NCBI GenBank assembly: GCA_963082875.1
Contig: OY720097.1
Location: 19,476,501-19,540,500 of the forward strand
Source of the DNA: Corella eumyota
Lineage: Eukaryota; Chordata; Ascidiacea; Phlebobranchia; Corellidae
DNA length: 64,000 bases
Reading direction: 5' to 3'
Within the stretch, counting starts at the first letter, position 1, and each line of letters starts with the position of its first letter. Shown piece after piece: positions 39,619 through 51,070 of this stretch. Under the pieces are notes generated by a model, which worked only from the letters and a program-made list of their open reading frames with translations, did not search any database and was not told where the DNA came from. The position numbers were made by a program, and so were the translations under genes.

Positions 39619-41807
39619 ATGAATTTAATAAAGTATTTAATTTTAGCGTTTAATTTATCTATAGTCAGCTCTTATCGTTTACAAAGCTCAAGAAAAATTC
39701 GCTCAACCAAACTGAAAGATTTTGAACACCTGAAAATTAAGATCTTGTTGGAATCAAAAAAGTTGAGCATTTTATTGCGAGAAAATTCAGTAAGTTTATA
39801 TTTATTTTATGTTTATATTTATATATTTTACCGACGGTTTGGTGTAGTGGTCAATACACTTAGCTTCACTACATAAGGTCTTGGGTATTATCCCCACTGC
39901 TCCCATGCTGTAGAGCTCTTGAGTAAGGCGCTATAAACGGTATGAACTTCTTCTGAATCAACACTTAATCAGCAGCTCATAATTATCGAAAAATTATAAT
40001 CTATAATATTTTAAACTGCCAAAACTTGAAACTGGATCGGATTAACTGATGTTACTCTATGTTGATGTCGTGAAGTCGACCTTCCCACATCGAAGATAAA
40101 TAAATTTAAAAAAATAGAATAGCTATTTCAAAGTTGTTACTGTTACAAGAGAATTAAAAACTTTTAAAGTCATTTCTTGATAACGCAATCGTTAAATTTA
40201 AAATATCATCGTGACTATGGACGTTTCTGTCTTGCGCAATATCTCAGTAATTATTTCAAGCGCCGTATTAGTTAGTACGATAATTTTTTCTTTTATATAA
40301 TATCAATTGCTTTAGGCATTTTCACACAGAATTTCAATTAAAAAAATGTGTAATTAATGAGTAATTGTTTAGGGGGAGTCTAACCGTATTTTATAAATTT
40401 TTCGATAGGTATTGATCTAGAATAGTTCTACAAGTATGTTTATTAGTTACTTTATAAAAATATTTTAACATTTCTTATATAAGAATTGACTTGATTTATT
40501 AATAGATTACATAGTTTTTATTATTTTTACTGTAAGTTATTAACGATTTAAGTAAAATATAATTCTAATACTTTACAGCAGTTTAACCAAATTTTTAAGC
40601 GACGGTTTTAGTAAATAAAATATTGTCGCCATATTGTTTTCTAAATAACTTGCTGTTCAGGTTTTAATTTAATTTTTCATTGGATATCCATTTATACTAT
40701 TAAATTAGTTTATAAAATTTTTATTTTATAACATTTATATATATTTATTTTTATTAAATATTAAAAAAAAAATAAAGCTTTAAGTTTTACAGTTGATTTT
40801 ATAAATAATTATTTATTTTTTAGAATACAAATGCTAATTGCAATTTGGAAATACCTTTAGAATTAGTAAGTTATTTATTTTTTTACATTATTTTTATTTT
40901 AGCATAATTTAAAATAAAAACATATATTTTTTTAAATATTTTTGTATTTTTTTTTAGAATCAGTCCTTCAATTCAAATCAAAAATCAGAAAAACATTTAT
41001 TATTTATTTTTCAAATTATTACTAAAATAATGAAAGATTTCACCAACAATTGTATGGAACAATATCACGAAAATAACAGAAACGAATTAGAAAAATTATT
41101 TCAATCTTTAATTATTCATTTTGAGGAATTTTCAAATATATATGCAAAGGTAAACAAACTTTTACTTTTTATAATTTTATTTATATATATATTTTTTAAA
41201 TTTAGCTATTTTTTTTTGTAGTTAATTTTGCCCGGAGTGCATTTTAATTATTGTAAAATGGTCGCAATTTGCAATTTTTTTTGCGATAATTGCACAACAA
41301 AAAGAAGTTTTTTTAGTTTAAAGACAATAAATTGTACTTACATACATACATACGCACATACATACATGTATATATGTATATATATATATATATGTGTAAA
41401 TATTTATTTAATTTACCTAGCTTTATTATATATATGCATACATGAGATTTTTAAAAACTTTATATTTTTTGGTAACAAAAATTTTTATTTAAAACTTTAA
41501 TTATATCAAATTATTTATTAAAATATTATTATGGTTTTAATGTTTTTTTTTTAATAAAATTACTATTTAAATTTAATATGAAAATTTATTTATTTTATTT
41601 TAGTTACATCATATTCCTAGTGAAAGTATTATGGAAATACCATCTATTTCAAATCAGCAAATTTCAATTTCTTGTATTTCTTGGGTCCACGATTTCACCC
41701 ATTTTTTATTACGTAACAATGAACATTTTGTTTCAATAAAAAAATTTAATTTTTTAAAATTATTTAAAAAGCATATGTTAAAATGTAAAAGAAGGAGAGT
41801 TAAATAA
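39619..41807 (+). CDS. Candidate short-chain helical cytokine (secreted four-helix protein)
   Basis: Four exons: 39619-39789, 40824-40865, 40958-41149, 41604-41807; 57, 14, 64 and 67 codons, 202 residues. All three introns are phase 0. The N-terminus (MNLIKYLILAFNLSIVSS) is a signal peptide. Four amphipathic helices are visible: A in exon 1 (about 31-56), B and C in exon 3 (about 82-101 and 116-135), D in exon 4 (about 155-190), with a basic end KCKRRRVK. Exon 2 is a tiny loop exon. Cysteines at 63, 103, 159 and 196 could make two disulfides; NQS at 72 is a glycosylation site. This exon plan and phasing is that of IL-2/IL-4/IL-5/GM-CSF type genes. I recognise no direct sequence homology, so the family call is inference from architecture. 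A family 1 SINE lies in intron 1. Confidence 0.68.
39829..40105 (+). mobile_element. tRNA-derived SINE, family 1
   Basis: Head GACGGTTTGGTGTAGTGGTC, a body with CCCATGCTGTAGAGCTCTTG, and tail CGTGAAGTCGACCTTCCCAC then ATCGAAGATAAATAA. It lies in intron 1 of the cytokine-like gene. Confidence 0.87.
41341..41394. repeat. CATA/TA microsatellite
   Basis: Runs of CATA units pass into a (TA)n tract inside intron 3 of the cytokine-like gene. Confidence 0.85.
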
Positions 41808-43012
41808 TATTTTTAAACTTAATCGGTTTTTATTAAAATTTTTAAAATGTGTTTTTAAAAGTTTTTTGTTTAATTATTAATGATGTTAAAATATTTTTAT
41901 ATATTTAGGTATATAAGTAAGCCGGATAAGTGTATTTTTTTGTATTTATTTCGTTTAAACACTGTACTTTAAATATACCATAAATTTTTTTATTTTACGT
42001 TCCATTTCTTCTTAAAAAAATTCAAAAGTCAAAAAAAATACAAAAAAATTAAAATCAATTTACAAGCTTTTTTATGTAATTTTAAAATTGGCTTTTTCAG
42101 ATAAAAATATTAACTGAATCATAAAGGTTAAAATCAAATATTCTAGGAAATTTTCGCATTAAAATTTTTGTTATTTTTCTGAACTTTAAACCACAGAATC
42201 ACGACGTTTTTAAACGGGACAAAAATTTAGTCATTTTCGCGAACAAGTTTAAAAGCTAAATGTCAACAACGTGAAATAAGTTTTCATAAGCGGGTAAATC
42301 TGTTGTTTACATAAAACAACGGAGAACAACATTTCCGTAAATTTTAAAACTGGTTTTGCTACTATTCCCAAAAAAAATTTAGATTGTAATAAATTGCCAG
42401 AGTTAAACCAAATTAAATTTGTTTGTTATAAATACACAATATATTATAACTCATATGTTTTCACTTAATTTCAAATTAGTAATTTGTATTTGAAAATAGG
42501 CTTTTATATTTTTTTTATATTACAAAATTTATTTATTAGAAAGCTCTGTATAAAAATGTTTAATAAAGAATTTAATTAACTTTAGAACTAAGGTAGTTTG
42601 GTTTATAAAAAAAGGTGTTTGTTATATTCATTTATTTTATTTCAAGATTTTAATCTAAACTCACAAAATATTACTTTCAATTTCAACTTTATATTTAAAA
42701 CAATGGCCCCTTTATATTTTAAAATATACTTTCATGTTCGGTTTACCATATTTATATTGTAATGATTTTCTGCCTTTCTGTCAAAATGTCAAACATCGAA
42801 TCTGGCAACTACTTTAAATACCGATCTTCTAATTTGCAAATAAGCTAGGCCGGAATACTTCGTGAGTAATAACTAGTTCATGTAAAGTTGAAAGCCGAAA
42901 ATAATCCAAATATTTTCATTTTAAAATTTTATTCAAAAAAGGTGATTCATAAATAAAAATATCATGTAAAATAGACTGGCTATCACGTGAATGACGTCAT
43001 AGGATTATGACG
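41808..43012. other. Convergent 3' flanks of cytokine-like gene and Brachyury
   Basis: 1.2 kb of AT-rich sequence without an ORF. The cytokine-like 3' UTR has only scattered ATTTA motifs (for example in GTATTTATTT near 41950), not clearly more than expected in such AT-rich DNA. A minus-strand polyadenylation signal for Brachyury lies at 42928-42933 (TTTATT on the plus strand). TGACGTCA occurs at 42992. Confidence 0.55.
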
Positions 43013-43693
43013 TCACTGTGAAGGCGGGGTTATCGGTTGCCAAGGCTGCGGAATTTGCGAAGCCGCTGTGACGTCATAATCGGTTGAGATCGGCGAGTTC
43101 GATAAAAGTTCGATAACCGGCGGGGAAGGTGTGTCGTAAATTGATGACGTCATCTGAGAAGTGAGGTTGTTCACTGTTGTTGCGACGGGTGTGACGTCAT
43201 AGCTGGGTGACGTATACAGTGAGTTAGTCGTTGTCGCTTCGTTTAATGGCATAAACTGACTTGAGTGAAAACTAAAAGTAAAATTAAAAACATTTTTAAA
43301 AAAATATTTAATTTATTTTTATTATGTATTTCTTGAATTAATTTAATTTTTACCTATTTTGTGGTGACGTCATTAACCCACATCTACTTTGCAAAATGTT
43401 GGGGTCATGTTGATAGGGGGCGCTACATTGCGGGTCGTAGCCCCACATATTTGCATACTGCTCGTAACCATCAGCACACCCAGTGGTGAGTTGCGGGTCA
43501 ACAAAATGAGGATAAAGTGGTTCACTTTGTGGAAAGTTAGGGTCCACATAGGGAAATCCCCCGGCGCTGTCCCCGAAGTTATACTGAAGAAAATCGCCTT
43601 CACCCAGGTGGACGGGGACTTCCCCCGGGTAAGCACCTTGGACCCATTGATGGGCGGGAATGTAGTTGTTAGGGTCGGGGTATGATGACGTCA
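42992..43693. repeat. Cluster of seven TGACGTCA palindromes in 3' Brachyury
   Basis: The octamer occurs at 42992, 43008, 43079, 43145, 43192, 43365 and 43686, lying in exons 7 and 8 and just past the stop. It is read in different codon frames (GAC GTC and ACG TCA), so the conserved unit is DNA rather than peptide. It is the consensus CRE (CREB/ATF) site. Confidence 0.85.
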
Positions 43694-46202
43694 TAAGTTC
43701 AGGGTTAGGGTATTGTTGTTGCTCGGTTATATTAGTTTGTTGTTGTAGCTGTGGATCTATTAAAAACAGAAAAAAATTATAACTTCTTTTTTTGATTTTC
43801 TCTCTTCTTAAAATGGGTTTTGTTTTAAATTCTTTGGATAAAGCAGCGGGTCAACTGTGCAAACTGTTTATATTTAAGCTTATCTTAATGAAACAAACAA
43901 CAAACATTTCTATATTTTAACTTACTTGAGGTTGGGGATATAGATTGTAAAGAGTTATTAACATAGGACTGGTGGTTAGTAGAGTAAGGTGCTTTTCTAT
44001 GTTCTTTGTAACTACTAGTCGGTCGTTCTCGGCCCGTGTAATTGCTCTGTTGTGGAAAACTTGAAATTGTGGTCGGTATATGTGGAAATTGTTGGCCGCA
44101 AGGTGGCAGCATCGGTTGCGGTACTAATGGCATGTTTTCGTTGGCATTGGGTAGCCAGTTGGGAACTATAAATTTAATAAATAATTAATAAATAAAAGTA
44201 TTTAATAAGTTAGTGAAAGTGTGAATATGTTTATACTTACGTTGTGGAAAGTTTTTATTTTGTTTATTCATTTCTTTGTAAAAATGATCGTTTTCGTTTC
44301 TACTTTCTTTAGCATCAAGAAAGGCTTTTGCAAATGGATTGTATTTGATTTTTAAACCAGTTACCTATAAGTTAAAATACACTGGTTAATAACAGAATTA
44401 TGTAAGAAGTTTAAAATTATTTAAAAAAAAATCATAATTGTGTTTTTAAATATAATGTGAATTGAGTAAAGAAAATGCTAAATAACTGTAGAATTAAGTT
44501 TTTTTTAAATCAACAAAATAATGTTATTTCAAATTTTTATTTAATTTTTTTTTTCAATTGACCGCTTCCCAATTAAATTCCCATATAAATAAGTACGGAC
44601 ATGCACAGCCACTATATACGCATTTAAACACCTACTACATAAAGTGTATACACTTACATCTTCGTTCTGATAAGCAGTAACGGCAATAAACCGAGTTTCA
44701 GGGAAAGAATGAGAAGCAATTAATTTTTGTGATTCTGCTCCTCCCACCTTGATCACGTGAATGCGAGGTTCATATTTATGCAGAGAGTTTAACATTATTT
44801 GCTGAGGAAAAAAATGTTATTAAAATTAATTAATGTAAATGAAAAGAGTCATTAACTTAACATTATTTGCTGGCTGAAAAAATGGTTTTGTTAGTATGCA
44901 TCTTTTAAAAATTACAGTTTTGGTTAAAATGTTTACTAATTATTGGAATTAAAAATAAAATCGCAATGAGATATTAATGACACTTTGATTATTTATAGAA
45001 TTTTTTCTTTAAAAATTAACTTTATTTAGATATTATGAGCTTAGTGGAAAATATATGTACAATTCATAGGTTTCAAATAAATAAAACCGCCTTTTACAGT
45101 GCTCAGGTAAATCGCTAGCAAATATTAGTTAGAGTATCGATCATATTACTTTAAAATCCTGACTGTAAGGCTAGTGACTAGTGATTGGCTGTATTGGCTG
45201 TAGTGATTGTATTGGCTAGTGATTTGTAATGATAGTTAGATTTTATATCACATTCTTATCTTTTTTTATCTTCATATTTTACCTGGTTATTAGCAGTTGC
45301 TTTATTGGTGAGTTTAACACGACTGAAACCGATCGGTTGTTTCATCCAGTGGGACCCAAAATTGGGTGAATCGGGGTGAACGTAAGCGCACGTGTTAATG
45401 TGGGGTTCGGGTTTACCCCCTGGGATCCATTCCCCGTTTACATATTTCCATCTAAATTTTAAAAAATTTGATAAGTTTATTTTTGAAATATAATATTATA
45501 GTATTGGCCATCTGAATATTTCAACAATTGGTTTTAGGCTCGGCAGAAATAAAAACGGTTTTTAGCGCCTTACTTGAAGGTGGAAGCGGTGGGAATCAAA
45601 CAAATGACCTTATGTTACCCACCTTACAATGCCAGAATTTTAACAACAGATAGATATTTGTTTTGTAAATGTACAGAAAAAAATACTAATTTTACCTATT
45701 GTTATCTACTGGCACAAAATCTAGCATAATCGAGTACATTGCATTCGGGTCCAGTCCGGTCACCGTTGATTTCAGAACCGGGAACATCCGGCGCCCATTT
45801 TTGGTCACAATCATTTCGTTTACAAAGTTGTTAAATCTTGACCAAAGTTGAAGATCTAATAACGACATCTAAAAATAAAAAAAAAATTGATTTTTTGTCT
45901 ATGATACCTTTTTTTATTAAATATAAGTGTTTTATTATCCAAATATTAAAGTTTTTGATATTTTTTGGTCTTTTATTTAAATGTTTGATTATTTTAATAT
46001 ATCAAAATGGTAAAAAAAACTTTGCTTTAAATATTTAAATATTTTTTTTACAAATATAAATTAAATAATAAGTATAAGAATTCTAAAATGTAACTGAAAA
46101 TATTAAATATTTTACCTTAACTCCATTATTAGTAGGAATCGTATCTGAAGTCATTGACTTCTCGATAACATCAAGAAGTTGTTTGGTATTAACAGAAGAC
46201 AT
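43013..46202 (-). CDS. T: Brachyury T-box transcription factor
   Basis: Eight exons on the minus strand: 46116-46202, 45696-45868, 45283-45451, 44658-44801, 44241-44364, 43926-44165, 43354-43756, 43013-43271; 532 residues. The T-box spans about residues 30-210: [129 protein letters not shown] and [17 protein letters not shown]. The KYEPRIHV and NEDVT residues mark Brachyury rather than Tbx6 or Tbx2. In ascidians it is expressed in the notochord and drives notochord fate (established knowledge). The C-terminal half is Pro/Gln/Ser-rich, as in transactivation regions. Exons 7-8 are notably GC-rich and carry several TGACGTCA copies. Intron 2 has a SINE fragment, and intron 3 a duplicated acceptor segment. 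Confidence 0.95.
44789..44872. repeat. 16-bp direct repeat duplicating a splice acceptor
   Basis: TTAACATTATTTGCTG at 44789-44804 covers the Brachyury exon 4 acceptor and is repeated exactly at 44857-44872 inside intron 3, with a similar A-rich flank. The upstream copy makes a decoy acceptor whose frame soon stops. Confidence 0.8.
45545..45642 (-). mobile_element. Fragment of family 1 SINE
   Basis: Reverse orientation; CGGCAGAAATAAAAACGGTT, then AGCGCCTTACTTGAAGG and GCGGTGGGAATCAAAC, correspond to the head and mid-body of the family. It lies in Brachyury intron 2. Confidence 0.68.
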
Positions 46203-48106
46203 ATTTTAAACTTGTTTTAAATCTGAAATTAATATAAATTTGTACTTAATTAGGTTTTTTTTTTATTATTAGGGTTTAATTTTTGGTCTAAAGTTGGTAA
46301 TAATAAATATATGAGTTTTTATTTGATATATATTCTTGTTGAATGATAAATAAGTTTAGCTTTTGGTTAAAACTTATTTTTAAATTTGTTTTTAAATTAA
46401 TCTTTCGATTCTTGCAAATTTTTATTTTACACAAAACTGTGAACCTGAACTTACCAAATCTCACAACTTATTGTTATTTACTGCCTATAATAATTAATAA
46501 AAACTTGCAATATAGCGCAAAAATCTTAAGCTAGGTGCAACAAAAACTCACTAAACTAAAACACTACAACTCGAAAAATCACAACCCAACTCGAGTTTGT
46601 AATTTTTTGCTACAATTTTTTTGGTAACTTTTCACTGGTTAGTGAAAATTTGCTATGATGTAGATTCGCACTTGCGTGCCAAGTTTATACGCGCCACAAT
46701 GCTAGAATTATGACGTCACAATCGTTTTTTTTTCAGCCTGCGCGCTGAGGCTTTTTAATTGGTCGGAAGACGCGTGGTCCTGAGAAACAATGGCGTCGGA
46801 TGAATACACTGAAAACACTACGCGGGATACGGTGTAGCTCTGCGGGAGACAGGGAAGGTAACCGCGTCCTCTCTCCGATGTTTATTTGCTTTTTCGTGAA
46901 ACTGATGACGCCTCGATATCAAAATATCACTGCTATTATGACGTAGCGGTCACGTGTCGTATTTTTGTATTGTTCTTAGTTCGGAAACGGAAAATTTGTT
47001 TACTTGGAAAGTTGTTGTTTGATTTTTTGATAACAACCAAAATAGATAAGCTAATCGTAATGGTCAATATAATAAGTACATTTAAACAGAAGATACATCT
47101 AATTCAGTAAGTGTAAGTATTTATTTAGTTTTATTAAACCTATGAAACATGGCTCTAGCTTAAATTTAAAAGTTGGTATATAAATTGTCTTATTCAAATT
47201 GCATTTTTTCTTTATTTTACACATTTTTTTTTTTAATTTTTGCTTTTATTTGATATACACCTTGTAGTTTTTTACTAAACTATTTAATAAAAAGGCTATA
47301 AAATGCAAGTGGGTTATAAGTTAAAGTAACATTCAAAAAGGAATAATTTTTCTTAGAAGATTTATGCAAGAAGTTTTAATGATAACATTTGAATATTTAA
47401 AAATAATTAACTTGTAAAAAAAATAAAATACACCCGCTTAAAAGGTCTATGTTGTAAAGCTTTTAAAAAATAATTACATTTTAATGCAATATCTAAATTA
47501 TGATATGTCATAAATTTATAAATAATCATTAAACAATTGGTGTTAACATTTGCATTTTTTTAAATAACTTAAACTTGTAAGTGTGGCCAAAATAAATGAA
47601 ACTTATTCCTGAAAGTTGTTTACATTTAGGTTCCACTTTTCTTTGTTTGAATAAAATTTAAGATCCGACCAAATGTCAACAAAAACTTGATTGTCTGTCG
47701 GCCAAACTGCGATAACACTAGAACGCTAAAACCCCGTGACGTCATGCAAAAGTTCGTGACGTCACCACCGTCAAAAGATGTTAAAGTCAATAAAGATAGC
47801 CACGTGTTATAATATTGAGTTGTCATAAAAATATGATTATTCACGTAATAATGTGAGAATATACAGAAGCTAATCATAAAAAGAAGTGGCAATCAAATAT
47901 TCATATAAATCCTAAAATGATTATTTAATAAATTTGTATTTGCAAAAAAGTTTATATTTTTATGAATAATTGAGTGTTATGGTATCTACATCAAAAATTA
48001 TGTTTTTGGGTTTTTTAGACAATGTTTCAATTTAACAATTTTTTTACAGTATTGTTTAAATCAAGTAGTTCAAAGCTAGGAAATGAATAAATTTTATTGT
48101 AAGTGT
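46203..48106. promoter_or_regulatory. Brachyury upstream region
   Basis: 1.9 kb upstream of the Brachyury start, with the next minus-strand gene ending at its far side. A GC-richer block at about 46650-46960 (GCGCGCTGAGG, ACGCGTGGTCC, CGCGGGATACGG) stands out from the AT-rich background and is the likeliest promoter core or proximal enhancer. TGACGTCA lies at 46711, 47737 and 47757. In Ciona the Brachyury enhancer uses Zic-like and Su(H) sites; I could not point to convincing ones by eye. Confidence 0.5.
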
Positions 48107-50565
48107 TTAAACAGTAGATAGATTAAGATTTGGTTGGTTTAGTAAGTTCGGGGTTTCAGTTAAAGTCCTGCTGGTGTCGTTTGTATCTAGTCATAAAGAA
48201 AATAAAAAAATAATAAGAAAAGAAAATTTAAAACCTACAAATAATTTAAGCTGAATACAATTTACGTTATTTTATATATTCAAATTTTTGTAATTTAAAA
48301 AAAACTTTTTTTTTTAATTTATTTTTCGTTACCTGCTGTTTTAACTCTTTCTATGACGTCATAATCACTATCTTCCACATTTGTTTTAGGCTCTAAAATT
48401 GAAAAAATTGTTAAAAAAATTATTTATAATTTCAGAAAAAAATTAAAAACTTACTGTTATTTTTAACTTCAATTCCCTTCATGACGTCACCAAAGGCTGA
48501 CGTATATTTAGAAGCTTCCATAGATGGAGCGTAAAACAAGAAAGCAGGCTGTCCACTTGGTACCGAAAGTTTTGCGACTCCACCGTTATGTGTGACATCA
48601 TTTGGGGGGTCGTGCTGGGTGCCCTGAAATAATTTTTTACAAGTGTGTGTTAATATGCTTGTTTTTTTTACAACTTCTAAACTAAATTACATTACGAAAA
48701 ATATTGTGAAAAATATATATTAAAACCGGCAGCGTGGTGTAGTGGTAAAAACACTTGCTACACCACATGAGGTCTGGGTTTAATCCCCACTGCTCCCATG
48801 CTGTAGCGTCTTTGAGTAAGGCGCTATAAACGGTATGAACTTCTGCTAAGCCAGCACTTAATCAGCAGTTTAATTATTGGAAAATTTTAATCTATAATAT
48901 TACAAACTGCCACAGGCAACTCAAGACTGGGTCGCAGTAAGTGATGTTACTTTATGTTTAGGTCGTGAAGTCGACCTTCTTACATTAAGGATAAAGATAT
49001 ATATAAAATAATATATTATACTGGTTGTAGTGCGCAATATTTTTTGTATTGGACTATATTGCAATCAGCAATTTTTGTTTTTACATTTAGCTATTTGTTT
49101 CTTCAAATACTAAGTTTTGGAAACGATTAAGATTTTTGACACTTACTCTATCTGTAAACCACCTATCATCATGTGACGTCAGCGCTACGTAACAAAGGAG
49201 AGATGATGACGAAAGCAGAGCAAACAGCGCCAGCACGAGGATGCAAATAATTGTGGAAATAACAACTCCAGTAGATTTAGTCGTTTGGTGAAAATAATTT
49301 AACTAAAAAAAATTAACATTTTTTTTAATTAAATATTTTTTTTTATAAATGATTATACTGCCTAAAATTAAACTTATTAATAGCAACGTTATTACATAAC
49401 TTAGTAAAAATGTAATTTAAGACTTAATAAATACATTTTTAGGATTTTTGGTTAATTTTACTAACTTCTTGCGAGATAGACATAGTCATAAGAGCAAGTA
49501 AAATCATGACAAAAATTGTTCCAATTACTGAAAATCCAAAAGAAATTGCCGCCTAAAATTAAAATATATTAAATTGTTTATTTTTGATATTTGTTTTAAG
49601 GTAATAATAATTAGTATTCATCTTTAAATGGCGATAATTATAGCAATTAAAATAATTATTAGCACTTTTAAATAAACAAGAACTAAAAATAACAATATCA
49701 AATAACAGAAATAAATAATTTACACAAAATTTAAAAAAATGGATAAAAAAATTACTGAAAATCTTGTTTTCTTTTTATAAGCAGCAATCTGAGTTCCTCC
49801 TGCAACCATAAACTAAAAAAAAAAATTTAAAAATTAAAAAAAAACTTAAATTTTAGATTTATTAAAAATTTAATATATTTTAATAAAGAAAACCAATATT
49901 GAAAGCCACAATGGAAATCCGGGATTCCCCAAAAATGACGGAGAAGGTGACGTCAGACCCTGGGTTTGACAAAACATTGCCAGCGCATCGAGAACTAAAA
50001 TCAGCGATGCTAGAAATCAAAAAAAAATTAGAGTTGTTGTAATTATTATTTTATTTATTAAAACCTTTAAATAAATTTCAAAGTTTTTTATGCTTATTTG
50101 TCCTTGAAGTGGGAAAGTTAAATGCGCAACCAAAACATAAAGTAACAATTGTTACCCTGACCCAGTCTCGAATTGTTTTTGGCAGTTTAGAAATTAACAA
50201 ATTATAATTGTTCTATAATTAAGCTGCTGCTAAGTGTTAGCTCAGCAGAAGTTCATACCGTTTATATCACCTTACTCAAGGGCTTTACATTATAAAAGCA
50301 GTGAAAATCAAACTCAGGACCTCATATATTGAGGCCAAGTGTTCTGACCACTACACTACGCTGATATTAATATTTTCTTTATTAATATTTTCAAATTTTA
50401 AGATTAAGAATACTGTTTATTTTTTTACTTACATGTCATTATAATACAAACTCCAAGTGGTAATACGTAGGGTGGTTTTTTGAATGGCACAGTATCACCA
50501 GGCCTTAAATACTTAAGGTACCAGATTTTACATATTGTGCAATAAGTATCAGAAAAATCAGTCAT
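48107..50565 (-). CDS. MS4A/CD20-like four-pass membrane protein
   Basis: Eight exons on the minus strand: 50433-50565, 49894-50009, 49756-49812, 49466-49552, 49147-49302, 48455-48623, 48333-48392, 48107-48186; 285 residues. Four hydrophobic segments are evident, starting near VLPLGVCIIM, FPLWLSILFMVAGG, AAISFGFSVIGTIF and TGVVISTIICILVL. The run GNPGFPLWLSILFMVAGGTQ followed by AAYKKKTRF resembles the MS4A signature (GYPFWG...ISG...KK). Both ends face the cytosol by that topology. The C-terminal tail has SDYDVI, which fits the ITIM pattern (S/I/V/L-x-Y-x-x-I/V/L). MS4A proteins modulate immune-receptor and chemosensory signalling; the family call is probable, the function unknown. The exon 2 donor (TTG|GTTTTC) is weak. 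Introns 1 and 5 hold SINEs. Confidence 0.74.
48726..49001 (+). mobile_element. tRNA-derived SINE, family 1, well preserved
   Basis: Head GGCAGCGTGGTGTAGTGGTA, B-box-like GGGTTTAATCCCC, a body, and tail GTCGTGAAGTCGACCTTCTT then ACATTAAGGATAAAGATATA. It lies in intron 5 of the MS4A-like gene. Confidence 0.89.
50091..50365 (-). mobile_element. tRNA-derived SINE, family 1
   Basis: Reverse orientation, from TTTGTCCTTGAAGTGGGAAA to GACCACTACACTACGCTG. It lies in intron 1 of the MS4A-like gene. Confidence 0.87.
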
Positions 50566-51070
50566 ATTTCTAATATTTTCTTTAATAACTTTTTTGTTAA
50601 AATAAATTTAAAGATACTGTATTCCTTTTTTTAATTAAATCTCCTATTAAATTTATTATTTTAATATTTAATTTCTATTTTTTGATATTCTACATTCAGT
50701 TTAACTTCTACAGAATTTAAAGATATTTTTAAGCAATATTTTATGCGTGTTGCTTATTATCGCTAAAGACACACCTTTAAGTGTCAGTTGGGGGTTTAAA
50801 GTGTATTGTTTCATCATAAACAAAAATTGAATATATTAAAACTTTTGTTTAAAGTGGCACTTCAAATTTTTGTTAAAATGTATTGTAACTTCTTAAAGGA
50901 AAAATGACAAAAGAAAAAAAAGTTTTTTGTGCATTAAATGTATTAACAATTTAATTATTACAACAAACTATGTTCTGAAATTACATTTACACATACTTTT
51001 ATAATAATGCAATAACTAATTACAAAAACAATAAAAATCAGTACTAAAAATCACAATAGGTATTTTGATT
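50566..51070. other. MS4A-like promoter and Rab32/38 copy A 3' flank
   Basis: 505 bp between two minus-strand genes. AT-rich; no ORF, repeat or recognised motif. Confidence 0.5.

Noticed and set aside
41900-41990. AU-rich element in the 3' UTR of the cytokine-like gene
   Set aside because: ATTTA-type motifs are present but not clearly beyond chance in such AT-rich sequence, so not used as evidence.
43389-43685. Open frames antisense or shifted across Brachyury exon 7
   Set aside because: They are shadows of the real exon, which continues in frame from exons 6 and 8.
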